Under the pieces are notes generated by a model. That model saw only the letters and a program-made list of their open reading frames with translations, was not told where the DNA came from and searched no databases. From assembly GCA_028571685.1 (NCBI GenBank), contig CM053141.1, forward strand, positions 57,162,333 to 57,226,332: 64,000 nucleotides of DNA, in the 5' to 3' direction. This stretch comes from Heterohyrax brucei. Its lineage: Eukaryota > Chordata > Mammalia > Hyracoidea > Procaviidae. Each line of letters opens with the position of its first letter. Within the stretch, counting starts at the first letter, position 1. The translations under genes were made by a program, and so were the position numbers. Shown here in pieces: positions 46,901 to 50,817 of this stretch.

Positions 46901-47255
46901 CTCAGGGCCGGGTATTGTCGTCCCCGGGGGCCCCTGCTCAGGAAAGCCCGGCCTGGCCGCACCCGGACCCACGAGTATGAACCTGGCTCGCCGCGTGGCT
47001 CCTACCGCAGCAGCGCGCCCCCGTCCCGGGCACGGGCTGGGGTGGGGGGCGGTACTCCCTGCTGCTGCGCGCTGCTCCCCGCGCGCTCACTGGGCCGCCC
47101 CGGGTAGGGACGAGGAGGCCAACGCGGGATGGCGGGCCGGGGATGGGGAGGGTGAAGAGGAGTTTGGGGCGCGTACCTCCGAGCGCGCAGCGCGCCCCGC
47201 AGAGCCCCAGGAAGGCGGCGAGCAAGACAAGGTGGCGGGCGGCGAGCCGCCCCAT
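1727..47255 (-). CDS. CSPG4 paralogue (CSPG4-like, probably CSPG4B), exons 1-6, 3' part outside window
   Basis: This is a six-exon gene model on the minus strand: 47255-47177, 33446-33283, 32722-29159, 26025-25555, 20772-20596 and 1925-1727. All junctions are GT-AG and the reading frame is open throughout, giving 1,551 residues. Order: signal peptide (about 1-26), laminin-G 1 (28-199), laminin-G 2 (209-388), then CSPG repeats marked by recurring YVHDDSE, PPKHG and VNDxAP motifs. Compared with human CSPG4 as I remember it, exon breaks fall at equivalent residues, but identity looks only about 40-45 percent, so I call a paralogue. CSPG4 itself is a single-pass surface proteoglycan binding collagen VI, growth factors and integrins; the function of this paralogue is not known to me. 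Family proteins are about 2,300 residues, so the last CSPG repeats, membrane span and cytoplasmic tail are missing to the left. The open frame and intact splice sites argue against a pseudogene. Confidence 0.9.
2338..2432 (+). mobile_element. AfroSINE tail fragment (AfroLA-like)
   Basis: Only the 3' half is kept: ggagcacagctgtacttggacacatg followed by gagtcagaatcaactcgacagca. Confidence 0.6.
2640..3230 (+). mobile_element. Ancient LINE-type relic
   Basis: Motifs tgtttattacgtatctactatgt, ctgctctcctggagctta, ggcagagggaacagccagga and aggctagtgtggctgg form a pattern common across placental genomes. I am unsure of the family name. Confidence 0.4.
3598..4258 (-). mobile_element. RTE (BovB-clade) LINE 3' part with C-terminal ORF2 remnant
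   Basis: Read on the minus strand, 4147-3734 encodes [38 protein letters not shown] and [13 protein letters not shown]. These are the hallmarks of the C-terminus of RTE/BovB reverse-transcriptase proteins, next to the 3' end. The copy is 5' truncated. The segment downstream of the ORF has expanded into a 19-bp minisatellite (3674-3769). BovB-type LINEs are known from Afrotheria and are thought to have spread between vertebrates horizontally. Confidence 0.8.
3674..3769. repeat. 19-bp minisatellite, five units, inside the RTE copy
   Basis: Five near-perfect head-to-tail units (gtcctataccacgccccca), one carrying an extra C. The unit corresponds to a single-copy stretch of other RTE copies here (cagtcttgcaccatgtcca at about 62607). 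Confidence 0.9.
4965..5165 (-). mobile_element. MIR relic
   Basis: Typical MIR minus pattern: gccacttatgag, acttctctgcactttaattgcctcatc, and catagtaagcatttaata at the end. Confidence 0.5.
5170..5337 (+). mobile_element. AfroSINE
   Basis: Head ggaaaccatggtggcataatgg and B-box gttcgaatccacc are intact; follows directly on the MIR relic. Confidence 0.85.
5603..5818 (+). mobile_element. AfroSINE, long AfroLA-like subtype
   Basis: Carries the extra middle block (agaagaaaggcctggcaatgtgc) absent from the short type; ends in a T-rich run. Confidence 0.7.
6498..6556 (+). mobile_element. AfroSINE 3' fragment
   Basis: Only gagcagttctactctgacct through the ggcagtgggttt tail is present. Confidence 0.6.
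7171..7391 (-). mobile_element. AfroSINE, AfroLA-like
   Basis: Starts with the tail (gtcaaggtgattctgactcac) and ends with the reversed head (ccaccacggggctc). Confidence 0.7.
7575..7690 (-). mobile_element. MIR relic
   Basis: Core pattern ctaacttgggcaaatcactgaacctc followed by cttctttaaaataggcaaa. Confidence 0.45.
7788..8338 (+). mobile_element. Foldback mariner-derived element, copy 1
   Basis: Both ends are the same transposon end in inverted orientation: ggtctgccaattaagttc at left, gaacttaattg-type complement at right, with about 150 bp of inverted homology. The long arm holds reversed mariner transposase C-terminal sequence (reading like [16 protein letters not shown] on the other strand). 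No complete transposase exists. It entered at a TA inside the MLT2-like LTR. The same rearranged form recurs, reversed, at 47900-48438. Confidence 0.75.
8341..8362. repeat. (GT)n/(GC) microsatellite
   Basis: gtgtgtgcgtgtgtgcgtgt between the mariner derivative and a SINE. Confidence 0.8.
8363..8517 (-). mobile_element. AfroSINE
   Basis: Reversed copy preceded by a (GT/GC)n run at 8341-8362; ends ccactgtgcaaccggggctcc. Confidence 0.85.
9110..9200 (-). mobile_element. MIR/L2 3' relic
   Basis: Contains gatcaaatgagtaaataaa and cttagaacaatgcctggcagagagtaaac. Confidence 0.4.
9201..10430. other. Intron 5 stretch, nothing recognised
   Basis: No conserved frame or repeat family identified. T-rich tract near 9855-9905 and a short (TG/TA) run near 10405-10430. 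Confidence 0.5.
10433..10634 (-). mobile_element. AfroSINE, variant with longer middle
   Basis: Contains the block aatctttatggaagcagactgccac that marks the longer subtype; ends in ccactagggctgc. Confidence 0.8.
10640..10710. repeat. Short CATAGA/GACA-type simple repeat between two SINEs
   Basis: Degenerate run catagacatagatacaaacatagaca followed by gacaggcagacaga. Confidence 0.6.
10727..10917 (-). mobile_element. AfroSINE, longer subtype
   Basis: Begins ttgttgttagataccatcaag and ends accactagggctcc; same subtype as its neighbour 90 bp to the left. Confidence 0.8.
11160..11345 (-). mobile_element. MIR relic
   Basis: Good MIR pattern: gatcaagtgacttaacctttctagcctcaagt, then cttggctcacagtaggggcttaaaaa. 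Confidence 0.6.
11480..11655 (+). mobile_element. L2 relic
   Basis: L2-like runs: ttgattattcccttcccagaatgctcttccc and tcacatggctctatgctccctcacc. Confidence 0.5.
11880..12331 (+). mobile_element. MLT1-type MaLR LTR, old
   Basis: Recognised from cctgtgaatttgacctttt, gtccttgtagatatcatgaagttaaggatcttgagg-type motif and the 3' end ttaaaccaccaaatttgtgg. A solo fossil LTR from before the afrotherian radiation by its divergence. Confidence 0.7.
12459..14483 (+). mobile_element. MaLR-type (ERVL-MaLR-like) LTR element, LTR-internal-LTR
   Basis: Two 525-bp LTRs (12459-12983 and 13959-14483), each TG...CA, flank a 975-bp internal part. The host duplication is GTATT at 12454-12458 and 14484-14488. Just inside the left LTR is a Leu-tRNA-type primer-binding motif (tggtaccaggagtgg), as in ERVL/MaLR. 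The internal part has no gag or pol-like protein, as is normal for MaLR elements that depend on others. The LTRs differ by roughly 9 percent by eye count, so this is an old insertion, older than the relative at 60572-62544. It is structurally complete but non-coding. Confidence 0.85.
14530..14687 (+). mobile_element. AfroSINE
   Basis: Head ggaaaccttggtggcatagtgg, B-box gttcgaatccacc; lies 45 bp past the LTR element. Confidence 0.85.
15044..15190 (-). mobile_element. AfroSINE inside L1
   Basis: Interrupts the L1 3' UTR: compared with 56690-56900, L1 sequence resumes at gactctttgttgagttccc. Confidence 0.8.
16212..16316 (+). mobile_element. 5'-truncated AfroSINE inside L1
   Basis: Bounded by a perfect 11-bp target duplication, gttaggatgag, at 16201-16211 and 16317-16327. 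Begins in the B-box region. Confidence 0.9.
16541..17194 (-). mobile_element. AfroSINE split by a solo LTR
   Basis: The SINE halves are 16541-16645 and about 17160-17194. They join at gttagcagc / tgagctcttaac, the SINE's own A-box side. Confidence 0.85.
16646..17154 (+). mobile_element. Solo MaLR-type LTR inside an AfroSINE
   Basis: Begins tgtcatggattgaattgtgtcccc, ends tgttatagcagcagtagataacc. Related to the 12.5-kb LTRs but a different, more diverged subfamily; closest here to 49309-49825. Flanking duplication gcagc/gcaag is slightly decayed. The host SINE must be older. Confidence 0.8.
17195..17799. other. Intron 5 stretch, nothing recognised
   Basis: AT-rich, apparently unique sequence; no frame of note. 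Confidence 0.5.
17800..18010 (+). mobile_element. hAT-type nonautonomous DNA transposon relic
   Basis: Motif agccacatatggctagtggctac with cttaattggaactaattaaaatt and attggacaacac is a widespread hAT MITE pattern; family name uncertain. Confidence 0.5.
18011..18190 (+). mobile_element. hAT-Charlie-type relic
   Basis: Motif gttgataaacttcttcggtaaggaaccagaaagtaaataatttgggctttgc-like order matches a common Charlie-derived MITE. Directly abuts the previous relic. Confidence 0.5.
18433..18617 (+). mobile_element. AfroSINE, AfroLA-like
   Basis: Contains cagaagaaaggtctgacaatctg and the late tail gagtcataatcagcttaacagca. Confidence 0.7.
18620..19760. other. Intron 5 stretch, nothing recognised
   Basis: Mixed sequence without a family I can name; possible old relics around 19440-19700. 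Confidence 0.4.
19764..19950 (-). mobile_element. AfroSINE, AfroLA-like
   Basis: Tail first (aattgctgttgagtcaatgtcac), reversed head last (accactcagagactcctt). Confidence 0.75.
19951..20175 (+). mobile_element. MIR relic
   Basis: Well-preserved core: taccatttactgagcgcttcc, acaacaatcctgtgaggt, ttaaataacttgttcaagaccaca. Confidence 0.7.
20347..20504 (-). mobile_element. AfroSINE next to exon 5
   Basis: Reversed copy ending cagcacggttcc, 92 bp downstream of the exon 5 donor. Confidence 0.8.
20596..20772 (-). CDS. CSPG4-like exon 5: end of CSPG repeat 9
   Basis: These 177 bases encode 59 codons, residues 1427-1485, phase 0 at both ends. The acceptor is gtcatag and the donor the near-perfect gtaagt. 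The sequence reads [15 protein letters not shown] and later [10 protein letters not shown] and TNKGLQ, matching the CSPG4 stretch MVEEQLIRYVHDGSE to TNTGLQ. An AfroSINE (20347-20504) sits only about 90 bp past the donor. Confidence 0.9.
21119..21262 (-). mobile_element. AfroSINE, longer subtype, truncated at its head
   Basis: Carries cttaacagaagcagatcatcagg; head region is missing. Confidence 0.75.
21263..22385. other. Intron 4 stretch, nothing recognised
   Basis: Contains a 129-codon minus frame (22143-21754) with no family resemblance, splice context or codon signal. Confidence 0.4.
22386..22545 (+). mobile_element. AfroSINE
   Basis: Head gagagccctgatggcccagcag with drifted B-box (cagtttaaatctacc). 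Confidence 0.8.
22740..23300 (+). mobile_element. L2 LINE, long 3' relic
   Basis: Best L2 in the window: ctccagccacagtggac, cacttgctattccctctgctga, cttctcaatgcagccttccctga, and the 3' end taggtaactcaataaatac. An internal (CA)n run occurs near 23060-23095. Confidence 0.7.
23860..24130 (+). mobile_element. L2 relic
   Basis: Contains agcctccacagtttagcccaa and gagcctttccactccctgagc, the 5' neighbour of the block seen at 22.8 kb. Confidence 0.55.
24412..24627 (-). mobile_element. AfroSINE, longer subtype
   Basis: Starts cccaaaccaaacctgctacc, contains taatctttaccgaagcaaattgcc, ends agccagggccc. Confidence 0.8.
24640..25540. other. Intron 4 stretch, nothing recognised
   Basis: Unique AT-rich sequence leading to the exon 4 donor; a short C-rich run at 25501-25513. 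Confidence 0.5.
25555..26025 (-). CDS. CSPG4-like exon 4: CSPG repeats 8-9
   Basis: These 471 bases encode 157 codons, residues 1270-1426, phase 0 at both ends. The exon begins [10 protein letters not shown] after a marginal acceptor (cataag, with only an interrupted pyrimidine run). It contains [34 protein letters not shown] and EPPKHGY, each with a direct CSPG4 counterpart. The donor after MKFTRKE is gtaata. The start was chosen because it keeps the frame with exon 3 and matches the residue spacing in CSPG4. Confidence 0.9.
26263..26500 (+). mobile_element. RTE LINE 3' end
   Basis: Plus-strand RTE tail: agaaagaggaataccttcaatgagatgg, caacaatgggctgaaac, then the terminal ctatgagtaggaaccgactgaacagcacc. 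Confidence 0.75.
26537..26706 (+). mobile_element. AfroSINE with target duplication
   Basis: Flanked by perfect 11-bp repeats (actcaaagcag) at 26526-26536 and 26707-26717. Confidence 0.92.
26997..27158 (+). mobile_element. AfroSINE
   Basis: Close to consensus in its 3' half (ctatggggcagttctactctgtcctatagggtcac). Confidence 0.88.
27180..27578 (+). mobile_element. RTE LINE 3' end, split by a SINE
   Basis: The left piece (gggactggtctctaaagaaagatatcatgc) continues at 27400 with agagattgagacaacggctgtgac and ends in acagcacctaacacc. The insert is the AfroSINE 27239-27399. Confidence 0.7.
27239..27399 (-). mobile_element. AfroSINE inside RTE
   Basis: Reversed copy, near consensus (gaccctataggacacagcagaac); short duplicated aagtaaa/cagtaaa at its edges. 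Confidence 0.85.
27584..27750 (+). mobile_element. RTE LINE 3' end
   Basis: Second RTE tail directly after the first: gatagactgacacagtggctgcaac and tagcaacaacag at the end. Confidence 0.65.
28456..28607 (-). mobile_element. AfroSINE, first of three in tandem
   Basis: Bounded by tgtgaaaattaag at 28443-28455 and atgaaaattaag at 28611-28622. Confidence 0.9.
28623..28784 (-). mobile_element. AfroSINE, second of three in tandem
   Basis: Same strand as its neighbours; its right flank is ataggaaaattaa at 28785-28797. Confidence 0.9.
28798..28961 (-). mobile_element. AfroSINE, third of three in tandem
   Basis: Right flank acaagaaaattag at 28962-28974 is the fourth copy of the shared target. About 200 bp separate it from the exon 3 donor. 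Confidence 0.9.
29159..32722 (-). CDS. CSPG4-like exon 3: laminin-G domains 1-2 and CSPG repeats 1 to about 7
   Basis: This giant 3,564-bp exon holds 1,188 codons, residues 82-1269, with no stop. A single large third exon is also the pattern in CSPG4. Laminin-G 1 ends with Cys168 (FRGCMEDV) and Cys199 (LGCSDEF); laminin-G 2 has the matching pair Cys362 (FKGCLKG) and Cys388 (VGCKT). CSPG repeats follow, with markers such as [46 protein letters not shown] and YRHDGSGD. Several N-glycosylation sequons (NKT, NLT, NVT, NIT) are visible. The acceptor is ttttcttgcag and the donor gtaggt, both phase 0. The site equivalent to the known chondroitin sulfate Ser-Gly of CSPG4 is not kept (see findings). 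Confidence 0.95.
32884..33087 (-). mobile_element. AfroSINE, AfroLA-like, in short intron 2
   Basis: Takes up more than a third of the 560-bp intron 2; begins ccagttactatcaagtcaaatctg and ends caccacccaaagactc. Confidence 0.75.
33283..33446 (-). CDS. CSPG4-like exon 2: start of laminin-G domain 1
   Basis: These 164 bases encode the Ala completed across the junction and residues 28-81. The exon opens [10 protein letters not shown], matching the CSPG4 family start SFFGENHLEV, and closes LLSGNLQ, matching LYSGRLQ. The acceptor is ccttag. The donor gtatag is weak because position +5 is not G. The exon is too short and too divided to stand out as an open frame; it was found by looking for the missing laminin-G start upstream of exon 3. 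Intron 2 is only 560 bp, so exons 2 and 3 form a tight pair. Confidence 0.88.
33520..36215 (+). mobile_element. ERVL-type remnant: LTR plus internal fragment
   Basis: 33520-33848 looks like an ERVL-class LTR (ggttttatcccaagagcactct, tctcagattctgccttctaggg). About 2.3 kb of internal-type sequence follows, resembling the 3' half of ERVL elements. It is an incomplete, heavily decayed fossil with no intact gene and is probably old. Family assignment is from memory of pattern only. Confidence 0.45.
36219..36595 (-). mobile_element. AfroSINE (longer subtype) split by a second SINE
   Basis: Halves 36219-36347 and 36534-36595; the left half ends in gtctttcctcccatag, the right resumes with tgactggaaggttcc. 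Confidence 0.85.
36348..36524 (+). mobile_element. AfroSINE nested in an AfroSINE
   Basis: Target duplication ctcccatag / ctcctatag at 36339-36347 and 36525-36533. Tail ends in a TTG-rich run. Confidence 0.9.
36618..36763 (-). mobile_element. AfroSINE
   Basis: Begins aaatcaaacccactgtcatcc, ends gccactagggtttcc; short internal loss after gttccaa. Confidence 0.85.
36864..37382 (-). mobile_element. Solo MaLR-type LTR
   Basis: Same family as the LTRs at 12.5, 59.3 and 60.6 kb, reversed. Host duplication CTAAC at 36859-36863 and 37383-37387 fixes the ends. Internal part lost by LTR-LTR recombination. Confidence 0.85.
37800..38015 (+). mobile_element. L2 relic
   Basis: tgctaagatcagggaccatgc, cacctagcacaatgtctagcac are the L2 3' pattern. 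Confidence 0.5.
38040..38370 (+). mobile_element. Possible ERVL-class LTR 3' part
   Basis: Ends with caagaatccctgtctcagtctctgtctttagggaacccaacc, typical of ERVL-type LTR 3' ends. Start not defined. Confidence 0.35.
38722..38850 (-). mobile_element. AfroSINE
   Basis: Reversed copy missing the last part of its head; ggagtgcctagtggatttgaac is clear. Confidence 0.8.
39233..39403 (+). mobile_element. AfroSINE
   Basis: Head ggaaaccctggtggtataatgac and tail gacagcaatgggtttggg. Confidence 0.88.
39662..39836 (-). mobile_element. AfroSINE, longer subtype
   Basis: Contains ggttttcttggttgtatcttcac; ends in acactacccaggga. Confidence 0.75.
40190..40361 (+). mobile_element. AfroSINE
   Basis: Good copy from ggaaagccacgcggc to tggcagtgggtttgg. 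Confidence 0.88.
40491..41063 (+). mobile_element. L1 3' UTR insertion with 18-bp target duplication
   Basis: Perfect 18-bp repeats aaaactgctctcatttga at 40473-40490 and 41064-41081, with an A-rich tail before the right one. The content (cctacatcgacctgggac, gtggatggagaggagg) is the L1 3' UTR only, so the copy is strongly 5' truncated. Confidence 0.88.
41441..41642 (-). mobile_element. AfroSINE, AfroLA-like
   Basis: Tail-first copy with ggtgttacctttcagaggcagatcacc; ends accacccagggagtcc. Confidence 0.75.
41753..42479 (+). mobile_element. L1 3' UTR insertion with 17-bp target duplication
   Basis: aaaaaccagatttctgg at 41736-41752 and gaaaaccagatttctgg at 42480-42496. Content is co-linear with the reversed L1 3' UTR near 57.1 kb (ggtgagtggcacctgagg, aaaagctagcaagctgccatc). 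Confidence 0.85.
42678..42842 (-). mobile_element. AfroSINE
   Basis: Starts ataaaaccaaacaaacccactgcc, ends gccatcaggctttacc. Confidence 0.85.
42843..44069. other. Intron 1 stretch, nothing recognised
   Basis: G+C-richer block at 43330-44060 with overlapping plus frames but no recognisable protein or repeat. Confidence 0.4.
44070..44252 (+). mobile_element. AfroSINE, AfroLA-like, in SINE cluster
   Basis: Has agtctgtttctgtcaagatttgcagcc; first of four plus-strand copies in a row. Confidence 0.8.
44296..44498 (+). mobile_element. AfroSINE, AfroLA-like, in SINE cluster
   Basis: Head is decayed; middle agaagaaagacctaacaatctgc and cagtaaagatcacagcc are clear. Confidence 0.7.
44536..44690 (+). 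mobile_element. AfroSINE, short subtype, in SINE cluster
   Basis: Clear head and B-box; 3' end runs into an A-run. Confidence 0.88.
44704..44897 (+). mobile_element. AfroSINE, AfroLA-like, in SINE cluster
   Basis: gactgctccggagtacagttgtac and a final gatggcaaatggttt identify the subtype. Confidence 0.75.
44906..45180 (-). mobile_element. MLT1-type MaLR LTR fragment, old
   Basis: Reversed 3' part: cttattgctgctgtcacaatgtcc, aatcaaggtgttggc. Lies between two SINE groups. Confidence 0.5.
45239..45388 (-). mobile_element. AfroSINE, first of a minus-strand triplet
   Basis: Preceded by an A11 run at 45228-45239; ends gccaccagagtttcc. Confidence 0.85.
45392..45546 (-). mobile_element. AfroSINE, second of triplet
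   Basis: Follows its neighbour after only a few bases; ends ccacaagggtttcc. Confidence 0.85.
45550..45715 (-). mobile_element. AfroSINE, third of triplet
   Basis: Carries the gtctgactcagagagaccctagagg variant shared with the copy at 15044, suggesting the same subfamily. Confidence 0.85.
45735..45885 (+). mobile_element. MIR relic
   Basis: ccaactttacagatacaaaaatgagactcagagg and ctcaaggtta form the MIR core. Confidence 0.55.
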
Positions 47256-47600
47256 CCTGCCGTGGAGACCTAGCCACCGCGCACACTCCCAGGCGGCAGC
47301 CGAGCTACCTGTGCCGGCCCCGGCCCGGCACCCAGGAAGGGGGTGCCGCCCCCAGCCGGCTCGGGGGCTGGACCTGGGGCGGGGAGAGCTGTTTGAGACT
47401 GCAGCTGTTGTTCCCCATCAGCGCGCGCCCTCACTCCGGGATCCACAGCAGGGGGCAGGACTTTTCCGAAGACCTTCGCCCAGGGCGCGGATGGTTAACT
47501 CTGAAAGGGGTTGCAGCTGCAGGCGCAGCGTGGAGCCAGGCATCAAAGGGCGCTGAGATTTGCGGGCTCCCGCCCTGCCCCGCCGCCAAGGTCTGCGACA
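46650..47600 (-). promoter_or_regulatory. CpG island promoter of the CSPG4-like gene
   Basis: This is the only long G+C-rich, CpG-dense stretch in the window apart from one short LTR. It covers exon 1, the start of intron 1 and several hundred bases upstream. GC-box sequences (ggggcgggg near 47377, cccgccgcc near 47577) are visible. No clear TATA box was seen upstream of the ATG. No SINE or LTR lies inside it, although both flanks are full of them. The transcription start cannot be placed from sequence alone. Confidence 0.7.
47177..47255 (-). CDS. CSPG4-like exon 1: start codon and signal peptide
   Basis: The ATG at 47255-47253 has a strong context, A at -3 and G at +4. It opens 26 codons ending in Gly-Ala-Leu-like small residues, plus one base. 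The peptide has a basic start (MGRLAARH) and a hydrophobic core ([12 protein letters not shown]), a textbook secretion signal with cleavage likely near ALG-A. The donor after GGAG reads gtacgc. The phase-1 break rebuilds an Ala codon with exon 2, the same place where CSPG4 splits its signal peptide from SFFGEN. The exon lies inside the CpG island. Confidence 0.85.
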
Positions 47601-47739
47601 GAGTTAAGTGTGGGACAGGTGATGATGACAGGCTGTGTGTGAAGAAGGCTGGCTGGAGCTGGTGGGCGGCAGAAGGACCTTCTTGGAGAAGGTAGAACGC
47701 TAACCCAGCCTAGATACAGGCGGATTTCCCACGCAACTG

Positions 47740-47845
47740 ATTCCCACCAGCATGAACTCCAGGAGGCCGGTAGTGTCGTTGTGCTCGCTGCCTAACACAG
47801 TGCCTGGCACGGAAGCCTGAGTAAATACGTGCTGGATGAACAAAA
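47740..47845 (+). mobile_element. L2 3' end relic
   Basis: cagtgcctggcacggaagcctgagtaaatacgtgctgg is the L2 3' signature; sits just upstream of the promoter island. Confidence 0.5.
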
Positions 47846-47899
47846 TGAAAATGGGAGGAGAGAAGGCAGCATAATCTTTATGAAATAGGAGCCTTATTT

Positions 47900-48438
47900 T
47901 TATGTACGAGGCCCAAAATTCAGTCTGTGAACTCATTGGTGAATATCACTAAGGTTATCGTCGAAGTACTCTTGTTGGGAAGCTATGAACCAGTGGCAGC
48001 GCCTAGTCCACCCTTCAAAGCAATTTTGGATCTCTTTTTCTGAAATGGCCATTATGAACAGTGGCAAGTTTGCACACTAATTGTATAGTTGTCTCTGAGG
48101 TAGTTTTTAGCCAGTAAACGAGTAACTGTATTCGAACACCCTCCCTACTCACCTGATCTGGCCACCAGCGACTTTTTTCTTTATCCAAAGATAAAGGAAA
48201 TATTAAAAGGAAGACATTTTGATGACGTTCAGGATATCAGGGGTAGTATGAGGACAGCTCAGAAGGCCATTCCAGAAAAAGAGATCCGAAATAGCTTTGA
48301 AGGGTGGAGCAGGTGCTGGCATTGGTGCATAGCTTCCCAAGGGGAGTAATCTGAAGATGACTGCAGTGATATTCAGAAGTGAGGTGTGTGACACTTTTTC
48401 TAGGATGAGTTCATGAACTTAATTGTCAGATCTCCTGT
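47900..48438 (-). mobile_element. Foldback mariner-derived element, copy 2
   Basis: Matches the 7788-8338 element along its whole length in reverse, including the same internal junction near gccattat-gaacagtggc. The plus strand reads as transposase C-terminal remnants (ACTTTTTTCTTTATCC, CATTTTGATGACGTTC), cut short. Both ends are the same terminal sequence in inverted orientation. Confidence 0.75.
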
Positions 48439-48497
48439 TTTAAAACACAGACTCTCAATGGTTTCATTGTATTTTTAGAGCACCTGTGAGGTGAATT

Positions 48498-48700
48498 GAG
48501 GTCCCTGGGCCATGCAAAGAGTTTTCAAAGGACTAGTAACAGAAGTTGGCAGTTAGAACTCCCAGCTGCCTGTGGAAGAAAGGCCTGGCAATCTGCTTGC
48601 ATAAATGTTCCAGCCACATTATCCTATGCAGCAGTTCTACTCCTGTAACACATGGGGTCACTATAAGTCCAGTTGACAGCAGTGTGGTTTTTTTTGTTTC
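48498..48700 (+). mobile_element. AfroSINE, AfroLA-like
   Basis: gaagaaaggcctggcaatctgc and tgacagcagtgtgg; follows 60 bp after the mariner derivative. Confidence 0.75.
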
Positions 48701-49308
48701 TTTTTGTATCAGATGAATTCATCAAGGCCCAAGAGTTGCTGTTTGTGGGTACTAATCTGCTGATTTGGGGTACATGATCAGAGATTATAGAAAGGAAAAG
48801 GCCTAAGGAGTTTGGTAAAGATAGAACTTGAGCAGACCTGAAGAGGACAGGGTTTGAGCAGAGGAGCCCAGGGCTTTCTGAGGGTCATCTTGTCTGGACG
48901 GCATTTCCTTGGCTGTGTTCTCTCCAACACCAGTGTTTGACAAAACACAAGTGCACATACTACAAGGATAATCAGTGCTATTAAAGGGCCAGTACATGCA
49001 AATAAAGATGACTTCATTTCCCCTCATCCCTTTTTAGGTGTATAATAAAATGGTTTTATAAGCATTAAATCTAATTTTTACCTTCAGCAGATAATCTGAG
49101 ATCACTGCTTCACCCCATTCTCCTGGAAACCTCATTCTTCTTTTTCGGGTAAACTACTCCAGCTTGTCTCTTCCCCTCTTGCCTCTCAGTATGTGTTGGA
49201 AATGGGAGCTGGCGTTGACTTGCACATTCTTTGCAGCCTCAGTGATTGGTCAGGGGTAGGCACCTTGGCCCAAGCTGGTCCTATCAGTTTCGGTTTGAAG
49301 ACACTCAT

Positions 49309-49825
49309 TGTTATAGATAAATTATAATTCCCAAATGTGTGTGCCAACTTGGCCAGTCTATGATTTCCAGGTTTGTTGGGTTCTTCCCCATTTTGTGATC
49401 CACTGTGATTATCCTATGTGTTGTAAATCCTAACCTCTATGGTGTTAATGAGGCAGGGTTAGAGGCAGTTAATGTTAGTGAGACAGGACTCAGTTTACCA
49501 AGCTATGTTGTATCTTGAGTCAGTCTCTTTTAAAATCCAGAAAACAGAAGCAAGCAGAGAGGGGAGGGAACTCCTACCACCAAGAAAGAAGAGCCAGGAG
49601 TAGAGCTTGTCATTTGGATCCAGTATCCCTCTGCTGAGAAGCTCCAAGAACAGGGGACGTTTGAAGATAAGCACTTACCCCCAGCGCTGAAAGAGAATGC
49701 TTACCCCTGGGGCTGGTCCCCCGAATCTGGATCTGTAGCCACCTAAACTGAGAGAATACAATTCTCTCTGTTAAAGCTATCCACCCATGGTATTTCTGTT
49801 ATAGCAGCACTAGATAATTAAGACA
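49309..49825 (+). mobile_element. Solo MaLR-type LTR, older subfamily
   Basis: Ends tatttctgttatagcagcactagataattaagaca. Closest in this window to 16646-17154 (shared ttgtaaatcctaacc, gaagcaagcagag). No clear host duplication is left. Confidence 0.75.
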
Positions 49826-50589
49826 TTCTGGGAAGTCCTCTAAAGAAGAGGTTCTGCTTCACTCTGGTGGAGAAACTGGGAAACTATAGGTAGCCAAGTT
49901 TTCAACTTTACCAAACGAGCTGTACACAAGATGTACAGCAGATACAGTAATCTATAGCAGGGCCTGGGGTCTGTCATCTCCATTCATCCCCAACGTCAGC
50001 TATACCCTTTTCTGGGATTTAGTTACATGAGAAAGTGAAGTCCCTTTCTAACCTAAGCTAGCCAATATTGGGTTCCATTTCCAAAAGAACCCTTCAACTT
50101 CAAGCATGCTTTATATCTCATGAACTCCCGTTTGTATTTTGTAAACCATAAATCTGCAAATGCTGAGATGTGGAGCTGACTTATGGTGGACCAGTGATTG
50201 GTTTATAGCATGAGTGTAGGTAGTCACTGAACCAGTTCAAATTCCCTTGGCTCTCATCATTCTTTTACAAGCTTGACTTTGTCCTGTAAGCACCCACAAC
50301 TCTCTGCATGGGGCTTCTGTGGGAATGTGCTTAGCCCTGGCTTGCCCGAGACAAGTCCGAAGTGCCCACAAGAACAATACTCAACCAAAGATGGAAAGGA
50401 GTTTGTGGATAAATACCTAAGCTTCATTTCTCTCTAGTCGGAAAACTCTGAAATGGTTCTGAACAACCTAAACAATTGAGCCTTAGCTGCTTATAGCAGT
50501 AACCTGTTTATTAGTACATGTTCTCAAGAGAACCTCTTTCACATACTCAGATAATCACAAAACCAAAATTGCCAGACTTGAAGAAACTT

Positions 50590-50800
50590 TAGAGACCACT
50601 TGATCTAGAAACAGTAGCAATATAGTGGCTTAAGAATATGGTTACTGGGTTTGTGCTGAGTCTTACCTAAGTGTCATAGGGCAAGTGCCTCTGTCTGAGG
50701 CTTGATACCATGCCTGCCACATTGTTTCTTGTCTGAAAAAATATAGATGATGATAATTCTTACTTGGATTGTTGTGAGAATTAATTAAGGATCTTTGAGG
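50590..50800 (-). mobile_element. MIR relic
   Basis: Weak match: gtcatagggcaagtgcctctgtctgaggc and ggattgttgtgagaattaatt. Confidence 0.4.
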
Positions 50801-50817
50801 ACTGACAAAATGTGTAA

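Noticed and set aside
46749-47273. 174-codon and overlapping plus-strand frames in the CpG island
   Set aside because: Long frames are expected by chance in G+C-rich DNA with few stop codons; the minus strand carries the real exon 1.
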